The translations under genes and the position numbers were made by a program. Below are positions 1 to 6,899 of a stretch of DNA of 14,861 nucleotides, one piece after another; position 1 is the stretch's first letter; the number at the start of each line of letters is the position of its first letter. The stretch is from Dehalococcoidia bacterium CG2_30_46_9 (GTDB lineage: Bacteria; Chloroflexota; Dehalococcoidia; GIF9; AB-539-J10): contig MNYE01000058.1 of the NCBI GenBank assembly GCA_001873005.1, positions 1 to 14,861 on the forward strand. The letters run 5' to 3'. A model generated the notes under the pieces. That model was given only the letters and a program-made list of their open reading frames with translations, had not been told where the DNA came from and searched no databases.

Positions 1-392
1 AGCCCACAATCATGACAATTGGTTCTGGGCAAAAAGTCGAGTATATCCTTCGCCTTTATCTCTCCCTTTCTTTCATAAATGGGGGTGATGCTTTCCCGCT
101 TCTGCCAGACACCATTTATCAACTTCTTGAGATAATCCAGAACCTTTATAGCATCCTCCTCAGACAGCACCTGCCCCACATCTATCTCCCGCGGCATAAG
201 GCTTATGAACCCTGATTCCATTTTGAAATTAAGGTTTGGCACCCCGGGGGTATATACCGCATTCTTAAGGATAGCGTTGAGGTAAGGAAAAACTTCCCTG
301 ATATCATCGCTAATCTCAGCTTTCACCGCAATCCATTCGGGATTGCAGAAACTGCGGCCAACTTTGGTTATCTTGTAGTCACGGAGAAGCAT
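1..392 (-). CDS. Fe-S domain protein, N-terminal 130 residues (runs off left edge)
   Basis: An open frame starts at ATG 392 and stays open to the window edge, so the C-terminus is missing. A strong ribosome site (AGGAGGT, about 6 bases before the ATG) fixes the start. The visible part begins MLLRDYKITKVGRSF and has no membrane segment. Near residues 119-129 it reads FLPRTNCHDCG, which resembles the start of the PF04060 four-cysteine Fe-S motif (LPxTNCGxCG) found in CODH/ACS corrinoid Fe-S subunits and related redox proteins. The family beyond that motif is not recognised; the region before it (residues 1-115) looks like a soluble globular domain. It is probably the last visible gene of the long minus-strand series. 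The Fe-S reading rests on only two cysteines visible before the edge. Confidence 0.75.
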   Translation of the reverse strand, partial: MLLRDYKITKVGRSFCNPEWIAVKAEISDDIREVFPYLNAILKNAVYTPGVPNLNFKMESGFISLMPREIDVGQVLSEEDAIKVLDYLKKLINGVWQKRESITPIYERKGEIKAKDILDFLPRTNCHDCG

Positions 393-452
393 TATACACC
401 TCCTAATATTCTGAGCATTGGATACAAACTTTTCATGTACCCCTCACATATA

Positions 453-1220
453 TCACAGGAGTTTCATCAGGAGCATGGCTGCAAGCCCCCACATTATAAG
501 CCCGAGCCCAGCCCTTATCATTTTAGGTTTGACTCTCATGCTGGTTCTCGCTCCGAGAATTCCACCGATAAGAACGACAATGCCAGTGGCCGCAATCAAT
601 GGAATATCGAGACGATGAGATGCCGCATGTCCTATTATTCCGGCAAGTGCCGAGAAGGAGATAATCAAGTGCGACGACCCCGCTGCCATTTTTGTTGGAT
701 ACTTGCAGACATAGGTCATGAAAGGAACGATCAATACACCGCCGCCGACTCCCAGCAATCCGGAGATTAATCCCACGCCAAGACTGAAAAACACGATGAG
801 CACGTGCATGGCAGGGGACAGCCTTTTTGGCTTTTCCTCGACCTTTCCCTTTTCCCAATAGGTATAGACCATCCTCGCTCCCACACCAACCAGGAAAAAC
901 ACGAACAACCATAGTAAAATGGCAGTATTAACAAATGGGGACAGATATCCCCCTGCAAAGGCGCCAGCGACGATACCCGGCACGAACAGGAAGGACGCTT
1001 TGAAGTCAATCATCTTGTTACGGTAAAAAACATAACCCGCAGACATTGATGTTATTAGATTCAATACCAGAGATGTGGAGGTAGAAACCACTGCCACGTA
1101 ACCAAACAGAAGCAGCACTGGCGAGTATACGGACCCGCCGCCCTGGCCAAACATTGAGAATAGAAAAGCTATTACAAAGGCAAGGATAACAATGTACAGA
1201 AGCGTAATACTAATATCCAT
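453..1220 (-). CDS. TauE/SafE-family membrane permease (putative anion/sulfite exporter)
   Basis: A 255-residue, very hydrophobic protein with about eight predicted membrane segments. It has the duplicated TauE/SafE glycine motif: FGQGGGSVYSP near residues 24-34 and GLLGVGGGVLIVP near 150-170, each followed by a hydrophobic stretch. Family members (PF01925) export sulfite, sulfoacetate or other organic anions. The loop near residues 120-136 (EKGKVEEKPKRL) separates the two halves, as is usual. The start is ATG 1220 with only a weak ribosome site (AGGGGA). The gene lies between the FmdE-like gene and the partial Fe-S gene on the same strand. The substrate is unknown; in a thiol/metalloid cluster a sulfur anion is a reasonable guess only. 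Confidence 0.9.
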   Translation of the reverse strand: MDISITLLYIVILAFVIAFLFSMFGQGGGSVYSPVLLLFGYVAVVSTSTSLVLNLITSMSAGYVFYRNKMIDFKASFLFVPGIVAGAFAGGYLSPFVNTAILLWLFVFFLVGVGARMVYTYWEKGKVEEKPKRLSPAMHVLIVFFSLGVGLISGLLGVGGGVLIVPFMTYVCKYPTKMAAGSSHLIISFSALAGIIGHAASHRLDIPLIAATGIVVLIGGILGARTSMRVKPKMIRAGLGLIMWGLAAMLLMKLL

Positions 1221-1247
1221 ATTGTTGGTTCCCCTACTGCATGCCTC

Positions 1248-1865
1248 TTAGGCACCCGGCATTGATTTCGTGAAGCCGGAGCACGGGATACACACAGGCT
1301 TTCCATCTTTCATCCGTAAATACCTTTCAAACACATATTCACCACAAATGCTGCATTTGGCTTTATTGAATGAGCCTTTAGCCGGAGTAAACTTGAAATC
1401 GGGTTTAGGTTCAATCTTAAACATAAAGTCATCTGATTGCTCATATACCCAGTTAATGACCTCTTCTGTAACTGGTTGTGGAATCTGAGATGGCTCAACT
1501 CCCTTTTTGCGATATACAAAAAACTCATATTTACCCATCTCGTCTATGAAATCAGGTGTGAGAGAGTAACGCATAGCTCCCTTCTGTGGATGATAGAAAG
1601 TAGCCGCGAGTTTGCCGTAGAAAGTCTTGGCAATGAGTACCTTGCCATAGGTAGCACCAGTGGCTATTTGTATCCCATCTACCATACAGGTCTGGGGGTG
1701 TCCTTCACCGATTTCAGGAAATACAAAGAAGCCATGGTCTTTCTCATGTTCTACGCCGAGATATTCCATTGCCAGTTTGCCCATTCGGTAACCAATGGGC
1801 ATAAACGGACAACGGTGACCATGAAACTCAAATGCCCATTCCGGGGGAATATGTTGACTAGTCAT
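1248..1865 (-). CDS. FmdE-family protein with C-terminal zinc ribbon
   Basis: A 205-residue soluble protein. Residues about 8-100 match the FmdE fold (PF02663): EFHGHRCPFMPIGYRMG near the N-terminus, then GIQIATGATYGK, a pattern seen in subunit E of tungsten formylmethanofuran dehydrogenase and its many bacterial relatives of unknown role. The C-terminal 35 residues hold a CxxC...CxxC knuckle (CSICGEYVF ... CIPCSG), probably a zinc ribbon. The motif reads HGHRCPF where CPG is commoner. The start ATG 1865 has a good AAGGAGG site. Bacterial FmdE homologues are often linked to molybdenum or tungsten enzymes, but no such enzyme is visible here. The family call is firm; the function is not. Confidence 0.88.
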   Translation of the reverse strand: MTSQHIPPEWAFEFHGHRCPFMPIGYRMGKLAMEYLGVEHEKDHGFFVFPEIGEGHPQTCMVDGIQIATGATYGKVLIAKTFYGKLAATFYHPQKGAMRYSLTPDFIDEMGKYEFFVYRKKGVEPSQIPQPVTEEVINWVYEQSDDFMFKIEPKPDFKFTPAKGSFNKAKCSICGEYVFERYLRMKDGKPVCIPCSGFTKSMPGA

Positions 1866-1883
1866 GTTCTTTATCCTCCTTTA

Positions 1884-2340
1884 TTACCTCTTTACGACTA
1901 GGACAGGTTTCTTGCAGTGCCTGATGATATGCTCCGAAACGGAGCCCAGCAGCATTTCTTTGATGTTGCTACTGCCGTGAGAACCGATGACTATGGCAGA
2001 GACATCTTCTTCGTTCTCCACCCTCAATATCTCTCTGAAGGGGCTGCCCTTTTCAATTCTTACTTTGACAGCAAAGCCCTTCTCCTTAAGCTCGGACTCT
2101 ATGACCTGCAGTTCTTCTTTGACTGCCTTTTCCATTTGCTCTTGCAGTTCCCCCTCAACTTCTTTGAGACGCTCTCGAGCCCAGGCAATCTGTAGAGGAA
2201 ACCTCATGATTTCCCTCTCATCAATGATATGCAGGATTACGACCTCCCTGGTTCCAGCTTCCTTCAACTTTTTTTACATACTCCAGGGCTTTCCTTGATA
2301 CTTCTGAAAAATCGGTCGGGTACAGTATTCTCGTGAACAT
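1884..2340 (-). pseudogene. Universal stress protein (UspA family) with a single-base frameshift
   Basis: The natural start is ATG 2340, preceded by GGAGGAATAAAA, and gives MFTRILYPTDFSEVSRKALE, a typical UspA N-terminus. That frame then meets a run of seven A (plus-strand T 2269-2275) and soon hits a stop. The rest of the protein is in another frame, from LKEAGTREVVILHI to the stop at 1884, and contains the family's nucleotide-site signature GSHGSSNIKEMLLGS followed by KKPVLVV. Reading six A instead of seven joins the halves perfectly as LEYVKKLKEAGTREVV, giving a normal ~152-residue Usp. The extra base may be a real mutation, a slippage-tolerant tract or a sequencing error. A start at TTG 2267 would give a protein lacking the first beta strand and is unlikely. 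Confidence 0.85.
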
Positions 2341-2342
2341 TT

Positions 2343-2693
2343 TTATTCCTCCTTCAGGAGCCCATACCTTTTAGCCGCTTCCCTGATATCCTCCTCGGTT
2401 ACGCCGAACTTTGCCTGGTTGGTGGCCATCGCTACCAGAGTATCTGCGTCAGGGAGGTAGCCGATGGTCGCCAAGGCGTCCCCGCAGTAGACTAAAGGAT
2501 ACATCCCATCACCGAAATATTTCTCCGCGACAGAAGCTAGAGCATCCGGGCTCCAATTCCCCTGTTGTTTATCTATCACCTCGACCTCGCCTGCCTCCTT
2601 GAGCCAGCTTTCCACCATCTCACGCACAGACTCTGGAGGATATGTCGTGCAGCATGACTTCAGACCACCATCTAATACAATTGTAACCTTCAT
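2343..2693 (-). CDS. Small CC-motif protein, probably thioredoxin-like fold
   Basis: A 116-residue soluble protein that opens MKVTIVLDGG and carries adjacent cysteines C14-C15 right after the first predicted beta strand, plus C70 (YPLVYCGD). The order strand / CC loop / helix / strand / helix / strand (PLVYCGDAL) suggests a thioredoxin-like fold without a CxxC, resembling ArsD-type chaperones in outline. It is not recognised as a named family. The ATG overlaps the stop of the upstream DGC gene by 4 bases (ATGA), so the two are likely translationally coupled; AAGGAGG lies just upstream. A comparable DGC + CC-protein pair occurs at 7118-7928. Binding or relay of a soft metal(loid) through the cysteines is inference. 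Confidence 0.8.
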   Translation of the reverse strand: MKVTIVLDGGLKSCCTTYPPESVREMVESWLKEAGEVEVIDKQQGNWSPDALASVAEKYFGDGMYPLVYCGDALATIGYLPDADTLVAMATNQAKFGVTEEDIREAAKRYGLLKEE

Positions 2694-3088
2694 TCTGCCT
2701 CCTTACACAGTTTAATTATTTCATTTACCGTCCTCTCCAGGTCTTCTTCTTTATAGTCAAAGGGCTTGAACGGCCCTATTTTGGGTATTTTCAGGTCAAG
2801 CAGCAGGTTAAGGTATTTGTCTATCTTAATGCCTTCCTTTTCCAGAATCTTCTTTGTGCATTTGTTATAACAGCCATCTATGGCAATTATGGTCTTGGCT
2901 TTCTCGGTTGTTTTTCTGTGTTTGGGCACTTCAGCCGCTATGGCCGATGTACAAAATAGGCCATTCTTCTCCTTATCTAGCTTCCTATAAGCTTCCAGCG
3001 TCGCCACACCGGTTAGCGTGCCAACGCTGGACATACAGCCAAAACAACAGAAGATTGCGTTCTCTGGGACATGTTCTTCTTTCTTCAT
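2690..3088 (-). CDS. DGC-domain putative zinc-binding protein (copy A)
   Basis: A 132-residue soluble protein with the cysteine layout of the DGC family (PF08859): C14, C15 and C18 in AIFCCFGCMSSVG, C46, then IDGCYNKC with D71-G72-C73 and C77. Family members are annotated as putative metal-binding proteins and often sit beside ArsR regulators and metal or thiol genes; their biochemical role is not established. The start ATG 3088 has AAGGAG 8 bases upstream. It overlaps the following CC-protein gene by 4 bases. A second, diverged DGC gene is at 7488-7928. The lysine-rich C-terminal half is not part of the conserved core. Confidence 0.87.
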   Translation of the reverse strand: MKKEEHVPENAIFCCFGCMSSVGTLTGVATLEAYRKLDKEKNGLFCTSAIAAEVPKHRKTTEKAKTIIAIDGCYNKCTKKILEKEGIKIDKYLNLLLDLKIPKIGPFKPFDYKEEDLERTVNEIIKLCKEAE

Positions 3089-3142
3089 ATTCTCACTCCT
3101 TTCAACCCTTGCTGTCTCTTTGCTTATTCATCAGTTGCAAGC

Positions 3143-3928
3143 CTAGTCTCGCCAAACAGGACGTCTCAAAGCCCAAAATTGTCTTACCAGGAACCCGGTC
3201 GCCACCATGAACATCAGCAGCGAAATAAACTGACCCTCATTCATTGTGCCTACAAAAGAACTTACATCTCCTCGCAAAAATCTGATAAGGAAGCTGCCCA
3301 GTGAATAAAGGGCTAGATAAGCCGCGAACAGAGCCCCTGGCTGCTTAAGCCGCCCACGAAGAAGCCACCAGAGGATAGCAAAGACCAGCAGGTCCCATAG
3401 AAGCTCATAGATTTGGGTAGGTTGTACTGCTATTCCAAGTGGTGCGTAAGTATTAGGGTGAGTCCAGGTCACTGCCCAGGGTAGCGAACTGGGCCTTCCG
3501 TAACAGCAGCCGTTGATTGTGCAGCCAACCCTGCCGATAGCCTGGGCCAGGATAATACCCGGTGCGGCAGGGTCAGCGAAGGCAGCGAACGGAATATGCT
3601 TCCACTGGCAATAAGCCCATATACCCAGCATACTGCCGAGAATAGCGCCAAATATGGCGAGGCCAGCGGGGTTCAGCATGTCGAACGGATAGTCGAGGTA
3701 GTGGCTCATATTGTCCACCACGTGAACAAGCTTAGCGCCAATAAACCCAAGTGGTATCGCCCACAGAGCCCCCTCAAGAACGAAGTCTTTATTGTAGCCT
3801 GCCGCTTTGGCGGAGCGAGTGCTCCACCAGACTAGAAAGGCTATAGCCAGGAGCACCATCACCCCGTACCACCTCAGGCTAAAGGAACCTATGGTAAAGG
3901 CCACGGGGTCTACTCCTATGGATATCAC
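3143..3928 (-). CDS. lgt: Prolipoprotein diacylglyceryl transferase
   Basis: A 261-residue integral membrane enzyme that transfers diacylglycerol from phosphatidylglycerol to the lipobox cysteine of preprolipoproteins. Visible Lgt landmarks are LRWYGVMV near residue 18, AIGRVGCTINGCCYGRPSSLPWAV in the signature region (two parts of under 20 residues each: AIGRVGCTINGC and CYGRPSSLPWAV), QPTQIYELLWD, and the C-terminal FLIRFLRGD. The signature carries GC and NGCC where E. coli-type enzymes have GN and NGE, a variant seen in some non-proteobacterial Lgt-like proteins. The start is GTG 3928, with GGAG provided by the end of the upstream transporter gene, whose stop is at 3930. Its placement two genes after a thioredoxin lipoprotein and CcdA suggests a local lipoprotein-maturation role. 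Confidence 0.9.
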   Translation of the reverse strand: MISIGVDPVAFTIGSFSLRWYGVMVLLAIAFLVWWSTRSAKAAGYNKDFVLEGALWAIPLGFIGAKLVHVVDNMSHYLDYPFDMLNPAGLAIFGAILGSMLGIWAYCQWKHIPFAAFADPAAPGIILAQAIGRVGCTINGCCYGRPSSLPWAVTWTHPNTYAPLGIAVQPTQIYELLWDLLVFAILWWLLRGRLKQPGALFAAYLALYSLGSFLIRFLRGDVSSFVGTMNEGQFISLLMFMVATGFLVRQFWALRRPVWRD

Positions 3929-3929
3929 A

Positions 3930-4895
3930 CTATCTCTCCTTCTCCGTCGTGCCTCGACGAAATATCTGATAAAAAGTAACCGCAGTCAGCATCTGGAAAG
4001 CAAAGCCCACTGCCACCGGTAGCATCTCCAACCCCTTAAAGCTCATAGCAGCTATGCCGATGGCAATAGGCAGGTTCTTCATCCCAGATGAATAGGTAAT
4101 GGTTATGTTCTTGCCCCTAGGGAAAAGCTTAATGCTTACTAAATAGGCTACCACAAACAAAATGGGGAAAATCAGAATAGTGGATACCACCAGGGGGCCT
4201 ATCAGCCCCACGTTTTTCATGATTGGCGAAATGTTCGTGTTAATCGCCATAAACATCAGCAGCACAGCCATAGTAGCGGAGATAGCTGGCATAACCGGCA
4301 GTATTTTTTGAACATTAATGCGCCTTTCCAACAACTCCCTTAAGGCGACGCCACCCAGCACCGGTAAGAGCACAGTGTAGATAAGCTGCTGGAACATTCC
4401 CCAGGCATTGATGGTAACGAACTTGCCGGCAAAAAGGGACATGAGGAGTGGGATGAGGAACGGAGCCAGAATCATGGTGGCAGCATTGATTACCGTGGCT
4501 AAGGGGACGTCTCCCTTGAGGAGACCAGCCCAAACCAGAGCCATGCCGGCGCAGGGGACCACGCCGATTAGAATCAGACCGGTAGCTAGGTCAGAATGAG
4601 AAGATAGGAAAAGCCTGGCTAGAACCCAGCACAAGAAAGGAGCAAAAAGGAAGTTCAGCACCAACCCGAAGGAGAACCCTTTCCAGTCCCTGGCCGCTGC
4701 CCCCAGACTCCTAAAGGTGATGGTAAAGCCCATGGCGGCTATCATGATTACGATGAGAGTAGTGTTGAACTGACGAATATGGAGACCAGGACTGGAAGTG
4801 AAAAGCCCCACTATCACGGCAATGACCAGTGTGGTTATAATTATGTAGGTATACTTCTCTCTGACGAATTTAGCGTAGGCTAATATTGCTTTCAT
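3930..4895 (-). CDS. ACR3 / bile-acid:sodium symporter family transporter (putative arsenite efflux)
   Basis: A 321-residue protein with about ten membrane segments. Residues near 110-130 read GVVPCAGMALVWAGLLKGD, closely matching the fourth-helix cysteine motif of ACR3 arsenite transporters (PCTAMVFVW), with the key cysteine at C115. Later, SSGMKNLPIAIG stands where ACR3 proteins usually have a conserved glutamate segment, so the ion coupling or substrate may differ; a general BASS (PF01758) permease is the alternative. ATG 4895 is chosen over a GTG at 4940 because the peptide from 4895 begins like the family and AAGGAG lies upstream, although about 12 bases away. It is closely flanked by ccdA and lgt in one probable operon. 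Confidence 0.85.
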   Translation of the reverse strand: MKAILAYAKFVREKYTYIIITTLVIAVIVGLFTSSPGLHIRQFNTTLIVIMIAAMGFTITFRSLGAAARDWKGFSFGLVLNFLFAPFLCWVLARLFLSSHSDLATGLILIGVVPCAGMALVWAGLLKGDVPLATVINAATMILAPFLIPLLMSLFAGKFVTINAWGMFQQLIYTVLLPVLGGVALRELLERRINVQKILPVMPAISATMAVLLMFMAINTNISPIMKNVGLIGPLVVSTILIFPILFVVAYLVSIKLFPRGKNITITYSSGMKNLPIAIGIAAMSFKGLEMLPVAVGFAFQMLTAVTFYQIFRRGTTEKER

Positions 4896-4946
4896 CTGTC
4901 TACCTGTCTCCTTAGTTCTACTTAGGCGCTCTGCTACCACATTTAT

Positions 4947-5642
4947 TTAGAACAAATAAGTCAGCAAATACACGCCTACTCCTATCAAGATTACCCCTGC
5001 CGCCCTCTTCGAGTAACTGGAAAAATTGCTGATACCTTTCGATTCCAGCACCCTCTGGGCAAAACCTACAGAGATTCCAGCACCTAATACCAGCACCCAG
5101 TGTCCCACGGCATATGCCAGCAGCAGTCCTCCGCTGTAGGCAATATCTTTCTGAACAGCGGCGAAGGTCAGAATCACTGCCAGCACCGGGGTGGCGCAGG
5201 GTGACGCTACTATTCCAAAGAAGAGTCCAATAAGAAAAGCTCCTATCAGTGCCTTCTTCTTGGGCAGAAATCGCTGCGATATGCCAATATTGAAGTTCAA
5301 TACTTCTGAAAGCAAAAGGTACAGTCCCAGCAGGATAGCGACTGGTGGCAGAACATAGTTCCAGAAGCTGCCAACATCGCCAAACAGCCTGCCCATGGCG
5401 CCGGCTATTATTCCCAGAACGGTGAAGGTTATAGTTAGACCAAGGACAAAAACAAGAGAATACTGAATGGCCTTCTTCTGAGAACCTTCGGCGTAACCAC
5501 CAACGTAGCCTATGACAAGCGGTATCATCGCCAGAACACAGGGGCTGGCGCTGGAGACAATGCCTCCCAGGAAGCAGGCGGGAAAAGCCAGCCAGCCTTG
5601 GGTCTGGATAAGTTCACCGATATAGCTAAATAGTTCTTCCAC
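4947..5642 (-). CDS. CcdA-type cytochrome c biogenesis / thiol:disulfide transmembrane protein
   Basis: A 231-residue protein with about six membrane segments. It has both redox motifs of the CcdA/DsbD core: SASPCVLAMIP (C35) in the first helix and ASPCATPVLAVI in the fourth. CcdA passes electrons from cytoplasmic thioredoxin across the membrane to extracytoplasmic thioredoxin-like proteins. GTG 5642 is taken as the start because its G is the last base of the upstream stop (TAGTG), a classic coupled overlap with GGGGGT just before it. Longer frames to 5693 would cover the end of the lipoprotein gene. The partner is presumably the thioredoxin lipoprotein encoded immediately upstream. Confidence 0.92.
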   Translation of the reverse strand: MEELFSYIGELIQTQGWLAFPACFLGGIVSSASPCVLAMIPLVIGYVGGYAEGSQKKAIQYSLVFVLGLTITFTVLGIIAGAMGRLFGDVGSFWNYVLPPVAILLGLYLLLSEVLNFNIGISQRFLPKKKALIGAFLIGLFFGIVASPCATPVLAVILTFAAVQKDIAYSGGLLLAYAVGHWVLVLGAGISVGFAQRVLESKGISNFSSYSKRAAGVILIGVGVYLLTYLF

Positions 5643-6574
5643 TAGTTTACCCCCATCTTTTTTAGCTGGGTGGTAATTTCTTTCTTGGGCCACAAGCCGA
5701 TATGTCTGGTTACTTCTTTGCCACTACTGTCAAAGACTATCTGGGTGGGTATCGCCATTATGCTGTACTGTTGAGTCAGAGCTCTCTGCTCGTAGACTTC
5801 CACAATAACCACATTTAATTTGCCCTCATATTCAACTGCCAGTTCCTCCAAGATAGGCTTCATCTGCTTGCAGGGGATACAGGTTCTCCAGCCGAACTCC
5901 GCTAGCGTTGGCTTTCCGCTGGATAGAGCCTGCTGAAGCGGTATTGAAGTAAGGTCCGGTCCAGGTGGAGGTTTCGGTGTGAGTTGAGGTGAGGTTGGCA
6001 TTATTGGCGCTAGAACGGCAAACTTTGCAAAGTGATTTACCTGGGTAGTTACTCTGTGGTTCTTGGTGTCTACACTCTTGTAATAGGACTTACTCCATCC
6101 CATACCTTCGTCGTAAGGCGCAATGTAAACATCACCCTCACGTACACCTTCTGGCAGCTCCTCTGGGTCGTAGCTAAGGGTAAGGCGCAGCGGCGGATCA
6201 ACGGTAGCTCCTTGCGGATCCAGCTCATAGACAGCACCAACGATATAAGCACCCTCTGGCGGGAGTGGTAAGCTCTGGGTAGTTGTTACCTGGATATGCT
6301 CAAGGGGCCTTCCGTCTTTGTCTAGAAGTCTTGTGCCTTTATCTATTGCCAGGCTGACCCTGCTGTCATTAGAGATGAACTGAACACTTGTAATCAGCTT
6401 ATGCTGGCTGTTCACCGTTATTTCCCGCTTCTTACCCAGCAAGTCAATTTGTATCTGGTAGGCTGGTAGCTCACCGCTAGCGGATGGCACAGGCTTACCA
6501 GGCGATGTGGCACAGCCTGCCGCTAACGCGGCACAAACCAGTAACGCTATTAATAGCGGTACGTATTTCTTCAT
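5642..6574 (-). CDS. Lipoprotein with beta-rich domain fused to a C-terminal thioredoxin (CIPC)
   Basis: A 310-residue exported lipoprotein. Residues 1-21 form a signal peptide ending LAAGC, so C21 would be lipidated and the protein anchored outside the membrane. Residues about 35-205 form a beta-rich domain (repeated amphipathic strands, ending NHFAKFAVLA) of the kind found in surface proteins. Residues about 210-310 are a thioredoxin fold with FGWRTCIPC (C232, C235) and the cis-proline segment AIPTQIVF. It would reduce or isomerise disulfides or thiol-bound substrates outside the cell with electrons from CcdA. The start is ATG 6574, with GAGG just upstream. A longer frame to GTG 6754 exists, but that part is a frameshifted arsC relic, not this protein. 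Confidence 0.9.
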   Translation of the reverse strand: MKKYVPLLIALLVCAALAAGCATSPGKPVPSASGELPAYQIQIDLLGKKREITVNSQHKLITSVQFISNDSRVSLAIDKGTRLLDKDGRPLEHIQVTTTQSLPLPPEGAYIVGAVYELDPQGATVDPPLRLTLSYDPEELPEGVREGDVYIAPYDEGMGWSKSYYKSVDTKNHRVTTQVNHFAKFAVLAPIMPTSPQLTPKPPPGPDLTSIPLQQALSSGKPTLAEFGWRTCIPCKQMKPILEELAVEYEGKLNVVIVEVYEQRALTQQYSIMAIPTQIVFDSSGKEVTRHIGLWPKKEITTQLKKMGVN

Positions 6575-6579
6575 TACAC

Positions 6580-6754
6580 CTCTTCTCCTCAAGCTGAACC
6601 CCTTCACTTTCCAGCATTGCTGGGTTGACACTTTGGGCAGACTGAGTACCCGCCGAGAATGCCTGTGCCTTCCCTTCAGCCATCTGATTAAAGAAGTCCT
6701 CGGCCATCTGGCTTCGGCTTGAGTTGGGACGCAGACGAAGAGTACAATTTTCAC
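6580..6754 (-). pseudogene. arsC: Arsenate reductase (LMW-phosphatase type) remnant, frameshifted and truncated
   Basis: From GTG 6754 one frame reads MKIVLFVCV. After a one-base loss in a C run (plus-strand G 6726-6728) the next frame reads NSSRSQMAEDFFNQMAEG, followed by AFSAGTQSAQSVNP. Joined, this is VLFVCVPNSSRSQMAE, the CX5R phosphate-binding loop (C-VPNSS-R) of the low-molecular-weight phosphatase ArsC family, with the usual FSAGT strand after it. Recognisable similarity stops near GVQLEEKR, at about 55-60 of the family's ~135 residues. The remaining frame runs into the lipoprotein gene. Even if the missing base were a sequencing error, the catalytic aspartate region is absent. The relic's last codons supply the ribosome site of the lipoprotein gene. 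Confidence 0.78.
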
Positions 6755-6899
6755 GGTAATATCATCCCGTATTCTTCCACTATTCAGTTTCCGGCACTTG
6801 CTTGTAATAGGCCTATATTTGTTTCCCGGATACTAACACCTTGGCGTACCGACAATATCTCTCCTTCGGGTTAGCATACTTTTTATTGTAAATGGAGTG
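6755..6899. other. Gap between the arsC relic and the FmdB gene, no gene seen
   Basis: These 145 bases hold no convincing coding frame, hairpin or promoter. The stretch from 6575 to 6899 therefore contains only the arsC relic and this AT-rich spacer. It may be what is left of the original arsC upstream region. Confidence 0.5.

Noticed and set aside
12..215. 67-residue plus-strand open frame at the left edge
   Set aside because: The opposite strand carries an open reading frame with ribosome site and Fe-S motif across the same bases.
1437..1901. 154-residue plus-strand open frame opposite the FmdE-like gene
   Set aside because: Shadow of a gene with conserved motifs and a strong ribosome site.
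6575..6754. N-terminal 60-residue extension of the thioredoxin lipoprotein
   Set aside because: The extension would bury the signal peptide, and its sequence is the frameshifted arsC relic.
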